From positions 248,001 to 312,000 of the forward strand of contig CAVQYC010000008.1 of assembly GCA_963717985.1 (NCBI GenBank): 64,000 bases of DNA, given 5' to 3'. Numbering within the stretch: the stretch's first letter is position 1; every line of letters begins with the position of its first letter. Shown one piece after another: positions 50,738 to 59,722 of this stretch. Made by a program: the position numbers and the translations under genes. The stretch is from BOG-1155 sp963717985 (GTDB lineage Bacteria; Desulfobacterota; Syntrophorhabdia; Syntrophorhabdales; WCHB1-27). The notes beneath the pieces were generated by a model. That model was not told the DNA's origin and did no database searches. It saw nothing but the letters and a program-made list of their open reading frames with translations.

Positions 50738-52477
50738 TTATGCCACCACCATCAGGACGTCATCCGGGTTGACAATCTCACCTTCCAGGGCGCAGATCTC
50801 CTTCACCACCCCGCCATGGGGGCAGTTGACATGTCTCCTCATCTTCATTGCCTCGACCATTGCCACCAGGTCGCCCGCGCTTATCGCATCACCCACCTTC
50901 ACCTCAAAAGAGAGGACGAGGCCGGCCATCCCGGAGAGGACGGCGCCGGGGGGGACGTCCTTCGGCTTCCTCGGACTCTCCGGTCTCTCTGCCTCTATGC
51001 TCTTTTCGGCCCCGTCCCAGACGGGTGATATTTTCACGCTGAATACTTCTCCATCGACATCCACGCTGAATTCCGTGGGGAAGTCGGCATAGGTTGTGCC
51101 GGGCGTCGCTGCCCTGGCCGCGGGCCGGGTTGTCGTCTTCCGGGGCTCACCGGGCTTCACCCGGCTTCCCGGGATAAGGACCCTGAGCAGGAGATCGTCG
51201 TCCGAGAGCTCCGGCCCGATCTCCCGGCGCAGCTCTTCAACGGACTTATCGTATCCCGCCGGCTTCCAGTTCCGTAATTTCTTTGCCTGAGGTGAATTCA
51301 TTATCCTGTCCATGACGTTTTTGTCTATGGGCGCGACCGGCTCCCCATAATAGCCCAGGACGTATTTCATGGCCTCATCGGTGACACGCCCGTACCTCTG
51401 GCCGGAGACCACGTTCTCCATGGCCTGGGCGCCTACGATCTGTGAATAGGGGGTCGCCATCACGGGATAGCCTAACTCCTTGCGGACCAGCACGACCTCC
51501 TCCAGGATCTCGTCCAACCGGTGTCCCATCCCTACTTCCGCGAGCTGCCGTTTCAGGTTTGTCATCATGCCGCCGGGCACCTGGTGGTCGAAATGAAAGA
51601 GGTCGTACTCCATGGGCACCCCTATGGGCAGCCCCTCTGTTTCGGCAATTTTTCTGAAGTGGGCCGACACGGCCGCGAGCGCGTCCTCATCCAAGTCCGA
51701 GGAAAAGCCCATACGGCGGGCATTTCTCAAGATGTTTTCCGTGGACGGGAGGGACGTGCCGTTGGCAAGGGGCGCCACTGCCGTGTGCACGGTCGTCACA
51801 CCCGCTCGGATAGCCTCCAGATAGGAGAGAGGGGCAAGCCCGACATTGCAATGGGAATGGAACTCTAGGGGCAGCCCTTCGCAGTTTTTCTGAACGGTGG
51901 TTACCAGCTCCCTGGTCTCATCCGGCGTAATTACTCCCGACGCATCCTCTATCATGATCCGGTCCACACACGCCTTCGCCTCCATGATGAGACGGGTCTT
52001 TCGCGCCCAGTGCTCTTTGTTGTGGGCAGGGCTGGAGGTATACATCAGGGCAGGCACGACTTCGGCCCCCTCCTTCTTTGCTAGGCGCGCGAAGTACACG
52101 AACTTCTCCATATCCGTCTGGTAATCGCAGATCCAGAAGCTTTTTATCCCATTGGCAACCGACCGCTTTATCCACAGGGTGATGATATCGCGCGGGGTAC
52201 TCAGATCAAAGGAGGAAAGGCTTCCGATCTGGTAGGACCCGCGGAGAGGTGTTTTTGTGATGAGCCGGGAAAGCACCCGGATCCTCTCCCAGGGATCTTC
52301 GTTGAGAGTGCGCACCTGCACGGTAAAGGCCTGGCTGCCCACAGTCGCGATGGCCCTGTACCCGACTTTATCCATCATTTCCGCGATGGGGACCATATGA
52401 TCGGTCCTCATCGTGAAACCCCAGAGACTCTGCTGCGCATCCCGTATGGTCTGGTCGACGAATTCGATTTTATTCAT
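50738..52477 (-). CDS. Divergent biotin-dependent carboxyltransferase with biotinyl domain (PycB/OadA/5S-like)
   Basis: A 579-residue protein. Residues 1-450 resemble the TIM-barrel carboxyltransferase of pyruvate carboxylase, oxaloacetate decarboxylase and transcarboxylase 5S: DQTIRDAQQSLW, RTLNEDPWERIRVL, VPGGMMTNLKRQL. The C-terminus is a biotinyl domain with VEAMKMR; Lys545 carries biotin. Key residues differ from the pyruvate enzymes: the carboxylated metal-ligand Lys (K-D-M-A) is Glu177 (IEDAS), and after the retained metal pair His207/His209 the sequence is HSHCNVG. The pyruvate site may therefore be remodelled for another acceptor. First gene of the nine-gene operon; ATG 52477, with a LysR-type motif about 100 bp upstream. 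Confidence 0.82.
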   Translation of the reverse strand: MNKIEFVDQTIRDAQQSLWGFTMRTDHMVPIAEMMDKVGYRAIATVGSQAFTVQVRTLNEDPWERIRVLSRLITKTPLRGSYQIGSLSSFDLSTPRDIITLWIKRSVANGIKSFWICDYQTDMEKFVYFARLAKKEGAEVVPALMYTSSPAHNKEHWARKTRLIMEAKACVDRIMIEDASGVITPDETRELVTTVQKNCEGLPLEFHSHCNVGLAPLSYLEAIRAGVTTVHTAVAPLANGTSLPSTENILRNARRMGFSSDLDEDALAAVSAHFRKIAETEGLPIGVPMEYDLFHFDHQVPGGMMTNLKRQLAEVGMGHRLDEILEEVVLVRKELGYPVMATPYSQIVGAQAMENVVSGQRYGRVTDEAMKYVLGYYGEPVAPIDKNVMDRIMNSPQAKKLRNWKPAGYDKSVEELRREIGPELSDDDLLLRVLIPGSRVKPGEPRKTTTRPAARAATPGTTYADFPTEFSVDVDGEVFSVKISPVWDGAEKSIEAERPESPRKPKDVPPGAVLSGMAGLVLSFEVKVGDAISAGDLVAMVEAMKMRRHVNCPHGGVVKEICALEGEIVNPDDVLMVVA

Positions 52478-52560
52478 ACCCTGGTAACCCCCAATTGTTT
52501 TTTGCGTACAAGGATGAACCTGTCCTCTATTTCGTTCCATTATTGTTTCAAATGACGACC

Positions 52561-52606
52561 TTTTGCAAGACAAGATTTCTTATGAATTCATAAACAATTC
52601 CCGAAA
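52561..52606. promoter_or_regulatory. Predicted LysR-type operator upstream of the carboxylase operon
   Basis: TTTGCAAGACAA, six to seven A/T-rich bases, then the perfect 14-bp palindrome TTATGAATTCATAA at 52580-52593. The arrangement recurs at 57063-57100 and, less exactly, at 55341-55376. It lies 84-130 bp upstream of the carboxyltransferase start. Confidence 0.65.
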
Positions 52607-52764
52607 CAAGCTCCGGCGTTTCGCTTTGCCTGCCCGCGGAACGAACTATCATGCGAATCGACGTCGAGAGAGACATCAGAGGCCGGACGCGCACGACGGA
52701 GACGTAGTATGGCAGAAGGACACGCACTAGGTGGCCGCCTTGTTCCCGAGCCCTGGTTTACGGC

Positions 52765-53460
52765 TCAGTATATGAACACAATCCCGACTGACAGGGCGCG
52801 GGGAACCACGGTGGGGTCTACACTTCGGTAGATCGGGTATATATCCCACCCCGCTCTCGTGACAAGACGGAACACGTCTACTCCTGCCGCCTCTAGAGAC
52901 GGGCGGGACTTGAGCGCATGGGCACATCTCTTTCCTTCCAGGACCTGACATCCGTTTTCAGGACCACAGAGTACCGCTCTGCAACTGGACTGGGAAAAGG
53001 CGGCGGCCAGGTGGTAGCCTTTTCCAAACGCCAGTGTCTCGATCCTCCCTGCGATTTCCATATTCTTCCTCGCCCATTCCCGGCCTTTTTCTTGTTGGAC
53101 GGTCCGGTCGGAGAAGTCGGCGACAGGAAGTACCTCGATCGCGTACAGGATCGCCCAACCGTACCGGCCCAAAGCGCGGCGCATGAATTCCGGATCAGGC
53201 CCGTTGGGAGGACAGTAAGGGTTCTTGCCATAGTAGCCGCACATGGGAACAAAGCATTTGAGCCGGACCCTCTCGTCCACCTCCGCCCACTCCGCGGGTA
53301 CGATCTCAGCCATAGACGCACCCAGCCCAAGCGCCTTTTGCCTGAGGTCATCGAGGTCCCTCTTGAGCGTCTCAAGGGACACTTCGGACGGGACACGCTT
53401 CGCCGGTCCTTTGGCGTTATTCACTGTTTGTGGTGGTTTCGGCCTGCCGTTGCTTTTCAA
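52765..53460 (-). CDS. DUF2284 Cys-rich putative metal-binding protein
   Basis: A protein of up to 231 residues with the DUF2284 pattern: KCFVPMCGYYGKNPYCPPNGPDPE (three Cys), then SSCRAVLCGPENGCQVLEGKRCAHALKSRPSLEAAGVDVF with four more Cys, and a TRAGWDIYPIY end. The Cys groups suggest an Fe-S protein; its role is unknown. The start is uncertain: TTG 53460 has no clear ribosome site and a downstream GTG is possible. It lies between the carboxylase operon and the MFS gene on the same strand but probably has its own transcript. Confidence 0.8.
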   Translation of the reverse strand: MKSNGRPKPPQTVNNAKGPAKRVPSEVSLETLKRDLDDLRQKALGLGASMAEIVPAEWAEVDERVRLKCFVPMCGYYGKNPYCPPNGPDPEFMRRALGRYGWAILYAIEVLPVADFSDRTVQQEKGREWARKNMEIAGRIETLAFGKGYHLAAAFSQSSCRAVLCGPENGCQVLEGKRCAHALKSRPSLEAAGVDVFRLVTRAGWDIYPIYRSVDPTVVPRALSVGIVFIY

Positions 53461-53677
53461 GGATCCATCTCGCGGCCGGGCCTTTGTACGGCACCGCCCG
53501 GCGTCTTCTCCTTAGGGAGCCCGGGGTCTTCCTGGAAGGAGTTGCATCCTCTGTGAAGACCCCGGGGCTCTCGATACATTCTGCCTGCCCTAGCTCAAGA
53601 AAAGCTCATTCCTTTAAGGTGGCCGGAGGGCAAAGACCTCGTTCGTACCCTCCGCATACGCCAATGAGATGGCGCAT

Positions 53678-54985
53678 CTACTGCTCGGTCGCGGCAGCCG
53701 CCTTACCCCTGAACGGCCTGAGCAAGTGGTCTTCGCGCGTCGGTTTTTTCGTCATCCTCGCGACCTTCCTCGGCGCCGTCTCCACGTAGAGAACGGAGAC
53801 CACCATGATGACCAGCCCGGCGATCGCCGCCATCCACATAGGGGCGTAGAGACTGAACCTATCGGCAAGGGCGCCGGCAATCGTCGGCATGACGGCCGCG
53901 CCGATAATCTCTCCGACAGCCGTGGGCACACCGACAGCCGTTCCCGCAAACTCGGGCGGCACGCTCTCCGCAGGCAGGGTACCCAGGTACAAGGGGAAGA
54001 AAGCGCCGCCGAACATACCCCAGAAGAAGAAAAGTATGGCGAAGCCTCCTACACCGGTGCCGACGGGCATAGCGATGATCGCCAGACCGGAGCAGCAGCA
54101 GAGGAGCCCGGAGAGCATGATAGCGGCCTTGCGCCCCATGCCGTCCGATAGCTTGCCCATGATTACCATACCGAGGAATCCGCCGATGCCGGACGCGGAC
54201 ATGGCGAGGCCGATGGATTCCATGCCCAAGTGATGGACCTTTGCAAGGAACAGCGCGGAAAAGCCACTGTAGATCCAGAGCCAGGCCATGACCGGCACGC
54301 TGTTGATGGTGGAGATGATCACGTTCTTGTACTTGAGCACGTCGCTCAGCTTCACCTTATGCCCTTGATCGTAGACGACCCTCTTCTCGCCCGCTTTACG
54401 CGCCTTGATGCCCGCCGCGACGGAAGCCGGCTCGTGCATGAAGAAGGCGGCGATAATCGCAAGGATGATGCCGGGGATGGATATGATGTAGAAAACCTCC
54501 CGCCAGGAGCCGAATTTGGTCAGGATCCAGACGGCGAACATGGGCCCCACGCATACCCCGATAAGAAAGAAGCTGCCGGGGATCAGGGCAACGAAGGCAC
54601 CCCTCTTCTCTTCGGGCGCTTCTTCTCCTACCGTGGCGAGGGCCGGTCCCCAGGGGCCTCCCTCGAAAAACCCGAGGGTCCCCCGGACAGCCAACATACC
54701 GCCGAGGCTATGCACCATTCCGGTCATCCACGAGAAGATGGAGGCGAGGATGGCACAGCCCACAATGACCGGACGCCGGCCGTAGGTATCACCGATGCTG
54801 GCCCATATGATCGTACCGAAGGCCCAGACGAGTCCGGTGATCGATATGATCATGCCCACGTCCGTATAACTGAGCTTCATATCCGCCTGGATCGCAGGCA
54901 TGATGATGGCGATGACGATTCGCTGGATCGCGATGAACCCCCAAATCAAGCCTAAAAGGATTGTTAACTTTTGATAGTATTTCAT
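53678..54985 (-). CDS. MFS transporter
   Basis: A 435-residue major facilitator with about twelve hydrophobic segments, the motif A-like loop GDTYGRRPV between helices 2 and 3, and a second such loop GKLSDGMGRKAA in the second half. Sequence style (LTILLGLIWGFIAIQRIVIAIIMPAIQADMKLSY) resembles carboxylate/proton symporters. It probably imports the growth substrate of this locus. A weaker copy of the LysR motif is found in its long upstream region. Confidence 0.9.
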   Translation of the reverse strand: MKYYQKLTILLGLIWGFIAIQRIVIAIIMPAIQADMKLSYTDVGMIISITGLVWAFGTIIWASIGDTYGRRPVIVGCAILASIFSWMTGMVHSLGGMLAVRGTLGFFEGGPWGPALATVGEEAPEEKRGAFVALIPGSFFLIGVCVGPMFAVWILTKFGSWREVFYIISIPGIILAIIAAFFMHEPASVAAGIKARKAGEKRVVYDQGHKVKLSDVLKYKNVIISTINSVPVMAWLWIYSGFSALFLAKVHHLGMESIGLAMSASGIGGFLGMVIMGKLSDGMGRKAAIMLSGLLCCCSGLAIIAMPVGTGVGGFAILFFFWGMFGGAFFPLYLGTLPAESVPPEFAGTAVGVPTAVGEIIGAAVMPTIAGALADRFSLYAPMWMAAIAGLVIMVVSVLYVETAPRKVARMTKKPTREDHLLRPFRGKAAAATEQ

Positions 54986-55387
54986 AGACCCTCCCCTTTG
55001 TTTTCTTTTATCTTCACACCCCGGCTATTGCTTCCCCCGGTTCGTCCGCCCGCATTCGCGCATCATGCCTTCCGGACCGGGAGTACAGGTCAGCCAGTAC
55101 ACGGCGGCCTCGTCTCCCGGCTCACAAACCCCGGGGCCGCGGCTCCCCCACTGACCACCGCTCATAGGTTGCTTTCGTCACCTCCTTTCCAGGTTCTTTT
55201 TTTTATCCAACTTTTTGCGGTCAGTACATCCCTTTAATTATTCTCAGCCAGACCGTCAGCGAGCGCGCCCCTTTGTTTGTTCGCATACCCGTACTTCATT
55301 TTACGCTCTTTGAAACACATTCTCAGGCAGCGCGCAAAAATTATGCAACACAAATTTTCTAATAACATCATAAGCAAATCGTGTCGC
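54986..55387. promoter_or_regulatory. MFS upstream region with a third, weaker LysR-type motif
   Basis: A 402-bp stretch without a gene. At 55341-55376 it reads TTATGCAACACAAATTTTCT followed by AATAACATCATAAGC, which agrees with the two stronger sites at roughly 20 of 26 aligned positions, including the TGCAA and CATAA ends. A T-rich run precedes the MFS start, whose ribosome site is GGGGAGGG. Nothing else is recognised. Confidence 0.5.
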
Positions 55388-56983
55388 TCATCGCGAAACT
55401 TCCATCCCGGCCTTTTCCCTGTCCCACGTGTTCGGCGTCACGCCCGCCTCTTTGAGCAGGTATTTTTGTACCCGCTCGGTCGGTGTCTTCGGCAGGGCGT
55501 CCATGAACTCTACGAATCGAGGCACCGCAAAATAGGGCATCCGTTCGGCGACGTGCCTGATCAGTTCCTCGGGGGTGAGGGTCTCGCCAGGCTTGAGGAC
55601 CACGCAGATCTTCACCTCATCCTCGGATAGCTCGGACTTCACCGCGACAGCCGCCGACTCAAGGACCGATGGGTGAGTATTGATGGCCCTCTCCACCTCA
55701 AAGGAAGAAATGTTCTCCCCTCTCCTCCGGAGGGAGTCCTTCTTCCTGTCGACGAAATAGAGGTAGCCATCCTCATCCCTGGTGGCGAGATCTCCCGAAT
55801 GGAACCAAAGGTTCCTGTATGTTTCCAGCGTCTTGTCCGGCATGTTGTAGTATTCGAGCATCATAGTAAAAGGCTCAAGGGGTCGGAAGACGATCTCCCC
55901 CGGCTCTCCCACGGGTACAACGTTATCCAGATCATCGAAAAGCCTGATCTCGTAAATAGGCAGCGGTTTTCCACAGGAGCCGGGTCTCCGGTCGTAGAGG
56001 GTCGTGTGGACCGGGATGCCTATCTCCGTCATGCCGAAGCCTTCCATACACGTCAATCCGAATCGTTTCTCAAAGCGGTCCATTACCGCCTGGGGACATC
56101 CGGCCCCAAAGGCAACGCGGACCGTGTTGTCGATGTCGTCGGGCTGCTCGGGCTGTTTTTCAAGAATAGGAATTACCGCCCCCAGGTAGTTGAACTGTGT
56201 CGCCTGGTATTTGCGGATCTCGCCCCAGAAGCGACTGGCGCTGAACTTGTCGGAAAGCACCATCTGGCCTTCCGCGAGCAAGGCCGTTATCGTCGTGAGG
56301 CACTGACCGTTCATGTGATAAAGAGGTAGGAAGGTGTAGAAAATATCGTCTCTGCCCCCCTCACGCAGGGGAAGCAACTGTTCGGCTACCACGATCCAGA
56401 ATTTGTGTGGACCCAGGGCTCCCTTGGAGAGGCCGGTTGTCCCCGAGGTATAGATGATGTTTTGAGGGTCCGAGGGGGCGACATCGATGTGCACCGCGTT
56501 GTCGGAGACGTTGAAGAACTCCTCGAAGCCCATCATGGGGATCTTGTACCGGGCAGCCTCCTCCTCCGTGAAACCGCCCAGGACCACTATTTTTTTGACC
56601 TTTTTCAGGCCGTCCTCTATCAGCTTGACCCGATCGAGAAACTCATGGGCAATTACCAGCACCTTCGAATCCGACTGATCGACAATGTGGCGCAAGAACT
56701 CACCCTTGTAGGACGTATTGATCGGCACTTCGACCGCTCCGATCTTTGCCGAACCGAACCAGAGGTACAGGTACTCGGGGCAGTTGGGGAGCATAATGCT
56801 GACCTTGTCCCCCTTTGCGACCCCCTGGTTCAGGAAGGCATTCGCGCACCTGTTTGCCTGACTGTTCAGCTCTTTATAGGTGAAAGTCCGATCTTTAAAA
56901 CGGAGAAAGATTCTGTCCCCGTTTCTCTGTGCCCTGTCTTCGAGCAGCTCTCCCAGTACGTATGGTACGGTATCTCTTGCCAT
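55388..56983 (-). CDS. Acyl-CoA synthetase (AMP-binding family, CaiC/long-chain type)
   Basis: A 531-residue adenylate-forming ligase: IIYTSGTTGLSKGALGPH (P-loop), GFGMTEIGIPVH, WFHSGDLATRDEDGYLYFVDRKKDSLRRRGENIS and TPTERVQKYLLKEAG with the late Lys. Overall closest in style to crotonobetaine/carnitine-CoA ligases and related acyl-CoA synthetases. It is divergent from the LysR gene, sharing a 166-bp control region, and would activate the imported acid or a product of the carboxylation pathway. Substrate unknown. Confidence 0.88.
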   Translation of the reverse strand: MARDTVPYVLGELLEDRAQRNGDRIFLRFKDRTFTYKELNSQANRCANAFLNQGVAKGDKVSIMLPNCPEYLYLWFGSAKIGAVEVPINTSYKGEFLRHIVDQSDSKVLVIAHEFLDRVKLIEDGLKKVKKIVVLGGFTEEEAARYKIPMMGFEEFFNVSDNAVHIDVAPSDPQNIIYTSGTTGLSKGALGPHKFWIVVAEQLLPLREGGRDDIFYTFLPLYHMNGQCLTTITALLAEGQMVLSDKFSASRFWGEIRKYQATQFNYLGAVIPILEKQPEQPDDIDNTVRVAFGAGCPQAVMDRFEKRFGLTCMEGFGMTEIGIPVHTTLYDRRPGSCGKPLPIYEIRLFDDLDNVVPVGEPGEIVFRPLEPFTMMLEYYNMPDKTLETYRNLWFHSGDLATRDEDGYLYFVDRKKDSLRRRGENISSFEVERAINTHPSVLESAAVAVKSELSEDEVKICVVLKPGETLTPEELIRHVAERMPYFAVPRFVEFMDALPKTPTERVQKYLLKEAGVTPNTWDREKAGMEVSR

Positions 56984-57062
56984 CTAAACCCCCTTTACGA
57001 TTAATGCATATGCAGATCCTGCGGCTCGCAGGCTGGGTCAATTATTGGTTTAAAAGGCAACC

Positions 57063-57100
57063 TTTGCAAGACAATATTTCTAATGAATTCATAAATAGTC
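57063..57100. promoter_or_regulatory. Predicted LysR-type operator between ligase and LysR genes
   Basis: TTTGCAAGACAA, A/T-rich spacer, TAATGAATTCATAA (57081-57094). It shares almost all bases with 52561-52606. Between divergent genes, as is classic for a LysR regulator controlling itself and a target. The ATGAATTCAT core gives the inverted symmetry expected of a LysR box. Confidence 0.7.
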
Positions 57101-57149
57101 CCAAAACTTTATATAGACGAGAGAGGTGGAAAATTGTAATCTAGACTCC

Positions 57150-58067
57150 ATGAAGCCCCCTCAGATCAACGTGCAGCAGTTGATTTCCTTTTATTTTGTC
57201 GCGAAAGAAAAGAGTTTTAGCGTCGCTTCTGAAAAGCTTTTCATCAGTCAGCCGGCGGTGACCCAGCAGATAAAGGGCCTGGAAGAAAGGTTCGGGGTCA
57301 AGCTTATCAATGTCAAGAGGAAAAGGGTCAATCTTACGAAAGCAGGCGAGCGGTTGGTCAATTATGCGGAAGAGATGATCAACCACGTGATGATGGCAGA
57401 GAATTTCTTGAAGAGTTATCGCGTCAATTACCTCCACATCGGGACGGCAACAACGCTCACCCTTTACCTCACCCCCATAATCGACACATTCAAGGAGCTC
57501 TTTTCTTCGGTAATGGTATCGGTGCGGGAAGGTCCTTCGCTGGCGCTTGTCGAAGACCTGCTCGACTTTAAGTGTGACATCTGCCTTGTCGGTGCCCTTG
57601 AAACCATCAATAAGAAGCTGCACGTCACGAGGATACCGGGAGTTGAGGGTATGGTGCTCGTCGCGAGCCCCGACTATCCGTTAGTCAAGAAACCTGAAGT
57701 CAAGTGGGAAGATCTGGTAGACTACCCACTGATCATCCAGTCGGAAGGATCGACGGCAAGGGAAGCGATCCTGAAACATTTCCGGAGTAGAAACCTCACC
57801 CCCATGATCGGCGCGGAAGTGGACAACGTGGAGTGCGCCAAACAATTGGCCCGGCAGAAGAAGGGTGTGGCCCTCATATTCCTTCCCTATATAAGGGAAG
57901 ACGTGGCCCTTGGGAAGCTGACCATCATTCCCGTTGTCGACGGCGAGATAAAGCTCGGCATCGACATAGTGACGAATCCGGAAATGCCTGCCTCGCCTAT
58001 GCTGAAGGCTTTCATGGGCCTTATCGAAAAACACTTCAGTTATTTTCTTTCCGGGAACGGCTCCTAG
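57150..58067 (+). CDS. LysR-family transcriptional regulator
   Basis: A 305-residue LysR regulator. The N-terminal winged helix (INVQQLISFYFVAKEKSFSVASEKLFISQPAVTQQIKGLEERFG) is canonical, followed by LINVKRKRVNLTKAGERL and a periplasmic-binding-like effector domain (HIGTATTLTLYLTPIIDTFKELF ... CDICLVGALE). ATG 57150 starts the conserved region; a GTG at 57126 is in frame. It is divergent from the acyl-CoA ligase gene. I infer that it controls the ligase, the MFS gene and the carboxylase operon through the shared motif. Confidence 0.93.
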   Translation: MKPPQINVQQLISFYFVAKEKSFSVASEKLFISQPAVTQQIKGLEERFGVKLINVKRKRVNLTKAGERLVNYAEEMINHVMMAENFLKSYRVNYLHIGTATTLTLYLTPIIDTFKELFSSVMVSVREGPSLALVEDLLDFKCDICLVGALETINKKLHVTRIPGVEGMVLVASPDYPLVKKPEVKWEDLVDYPLIIQSEGSTAREAILKHFRSRNLTPMIGAEVDNVECAKQLARQKKGVALIFLPYIREDVALGKLTIIPVVDGEIKLGIDIVTNPEMPASPMLKAFMGLIEKHFSYFLSGNGS

Positions 58068-58205
58068 CGGGCGCGGCGGCCCGCACCTACGTCCCAGGTG
58101 ATGGCTCCAGCCGGGCGCCAATTCTCTACCCTACCTGAGCCTCTTACTGATGTGCTGTCTCGTAAGTCGGGCCAGCATGATATTGATCGGAAACGGGTGA
58201 GAAAA

Positions 58206-58257
58206 TGCGAGAGAGGGGATTTGAACCCCTATGGTGTAACCCGCTGGATCCTAAGTC
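58206..58257 (-). tRNA. 3' half of a tRNA-Leu(TAG) gene, likely integration-site scar
   Basis: On the minus strand the sequence runs from an anticodon loop (GACTTAGGATC, anticodon TAG) through the right anticodon stem, a long variable arm, a perfect T arm (AGGGG TTCAAAT CCCCT) and the acceptor strand CTCTCGC plus discriminator A. No CCA is encoded. The 5' half is missing: upstream of the anticodon loop the sequence does not pair with the right side of the anticodon stem and no D arm or matching acceptor is present. Such 3' halves are left where integrases recombine in tRNA genes. The remainder of 58068-58471 holds nothing else I recognise. Confidence 0.65.
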
Positions 58258-58471
58258 GAAATCAGCCGCAATTCAAGGAAGATCGAATACCTTTTTAATC
58301 CGCCGAAAGCCGCGTCACTCCAGCCCCGTACACATTTCTATCATCTTGGGTCCGCTTTGTCAAAAATGGGGTCTCCGTGACCCTGGCGGGCACAAGTTAG
58401 GCACAGAAAAAACTATCACGAAAGCACCCATCCACCCGCAGGCATAGGGACGCCACAAAAAAGCCCCCGGT

Positions 58472-59722
58472 GTGCTTGGCGGCGTCCACGGGGGCGGGGT
58501 GCAACGTGTACAGGTATACTCTAAAGCATTCGGCTACAAATCTCAACCACGGAAGCGGAGCCTTTTCAACAATTCCGAGCGAGCCTCGTCGAACGAGCGG
58601 TCCCGGCCATCGCCGCAGGCAAGCGGGACGGCAATTGTTGGAAAGACGGAGCGTCAACCCAAGGCCACAGGTCTTCCGCCGCTCCCGCCTCCCGAGCGGA
58701 CGGCAGGAGCACGGGGGCGGGGCGGCGTCTTTACTTTACTTGATTATAGGCTCACTCAAGGAGAAAACAAAAAGAACCCCTTCGAGAAGGCCTGGACAGG
58801 CTACATATCCTCGGTCAATGACACATACCACTTCAGGGCGGTCATCGCGGGCCATATCATCAAGCTCTACAAATACACGGACCTACAGATATGCCAGAGC
58901 GGGAAATCATGCGAGAACCGAAAGAAGCGTGAGGATCGCACAGAAGAGGAGAAACAGAAGGACCGTAAAAAGAATCTCTGGAGGGCGCGGAACAGTCTCA
59001 TAGATACCATCAACGCGAACGTGGACCGGCCCTGGGGGGAACGGCTCAAGTTCTTCACCATGTCCTTCAAAGAAGACATCTTCGACTTGAAAGAGGCAAA
59101 CAAGGAATTCAACAAATTCATCAAGCGCCTTGAGTACCATATCAAACGGAAGGTTCATTACACGGTAATAGCCCGCTTCCAGGACGGAAAGCGGCCGGGC
59201 GGTAAGGTTGGAGGACGGGACGGGGTGATTCACTATCACGTTCTCTTCTACGATCTCCCCTATGTGCCGCATGACAAGCTGACCGCGATTTGGGACCGGG
59301 GCTTTGTCTGGATCAACGCGGTTGACGATGTCGATAACCTGGGCGTCTACATGGTCGCGGGTTATATGGGAAATGAAATAGATGACGAACGGTTGAACGG
59401 ACAAAAGCACTACTGGTCGAGCCGGGGACTTTCCAGGGCCGTGGTGATGTACGGCAGGGAAGACCTGAGCGCCAAGCTCGGCATTGAGAAGAGAGAGCCG
59501 GTTAAGCGCAAGACCTTTATCTCTGAGCACGTAGGTGTAGTGGTCTATGAGCAATACAATCTAAAAAGGGAGGGAAAAGACTATGAGAGGAAGAAGAAGG
59601 GTGCAGCATCAGGAATGTGCGGATCATCAGGAAATGATAATGGAACACCTTGGGCCGGGGTGGGTCTGGTGCCTTCGTTGCGAGAGGGTATACCGCCGGG
59701 AAGAGGTACGGTGGGACTCTGA
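58472..59722 (+). CDS. HUH-endonuclease replication protein (rolling-circle Rep-like)
   Basis: The open frame codes for 416 residues, but the first 85 or so are low-complexity and the true start may be internal. The recognisable part begins near YRLTQGENKKNPFEKAW. GVIHYHVLF (His254, His256) is the metal-binding HUH motif of rolling-circle initiators and relaxases, and Tyr293 or Tyr298 in GVYMVAGYMG could be the nicking residue. The family occurs in small plasmids, filamentous phages and integrated elements. The last 48 residues overlap the next gene and look poorly constrained. It follows the tRNA half, which supports an integrated element. Confidence 0.65.
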   Translation: MLGGVHGGGVQRVQVYSKAFGYKSQPRKRSLFNNSERASSNERSRPSPQASGTAIVGKTERQPKATGLPPLPPPERTAGARGRGGVFTLLDYRLTQGENKKNPFEKAWTGYISSVNDTYHFRAVIAGHIIKLYKYTDLQICQSGKSCENRKKREDRTEEEKQKDRKKNLWRARNSLIDTINANVDRPWGERLKFFTMSFKEDIFDLKEANKEFNKFIKRLEYHIKRKVHYTVIARFQDGKRPGGKVGGRDGVIHYHVLFYDLPYVPHDKLTAIWDRGFVWINAVDDVDNLGVYMVAGYMGNEIDDERLNGQKHYWSSRGLSRAVVMYGREDLSAKLGIEKREPVKRKTFISEHVGVVVYEQYNLKREGKDYERKKKGAASGMCGSSGNDNGTPWAGVGLVPSLREGIPPGRGTVGL

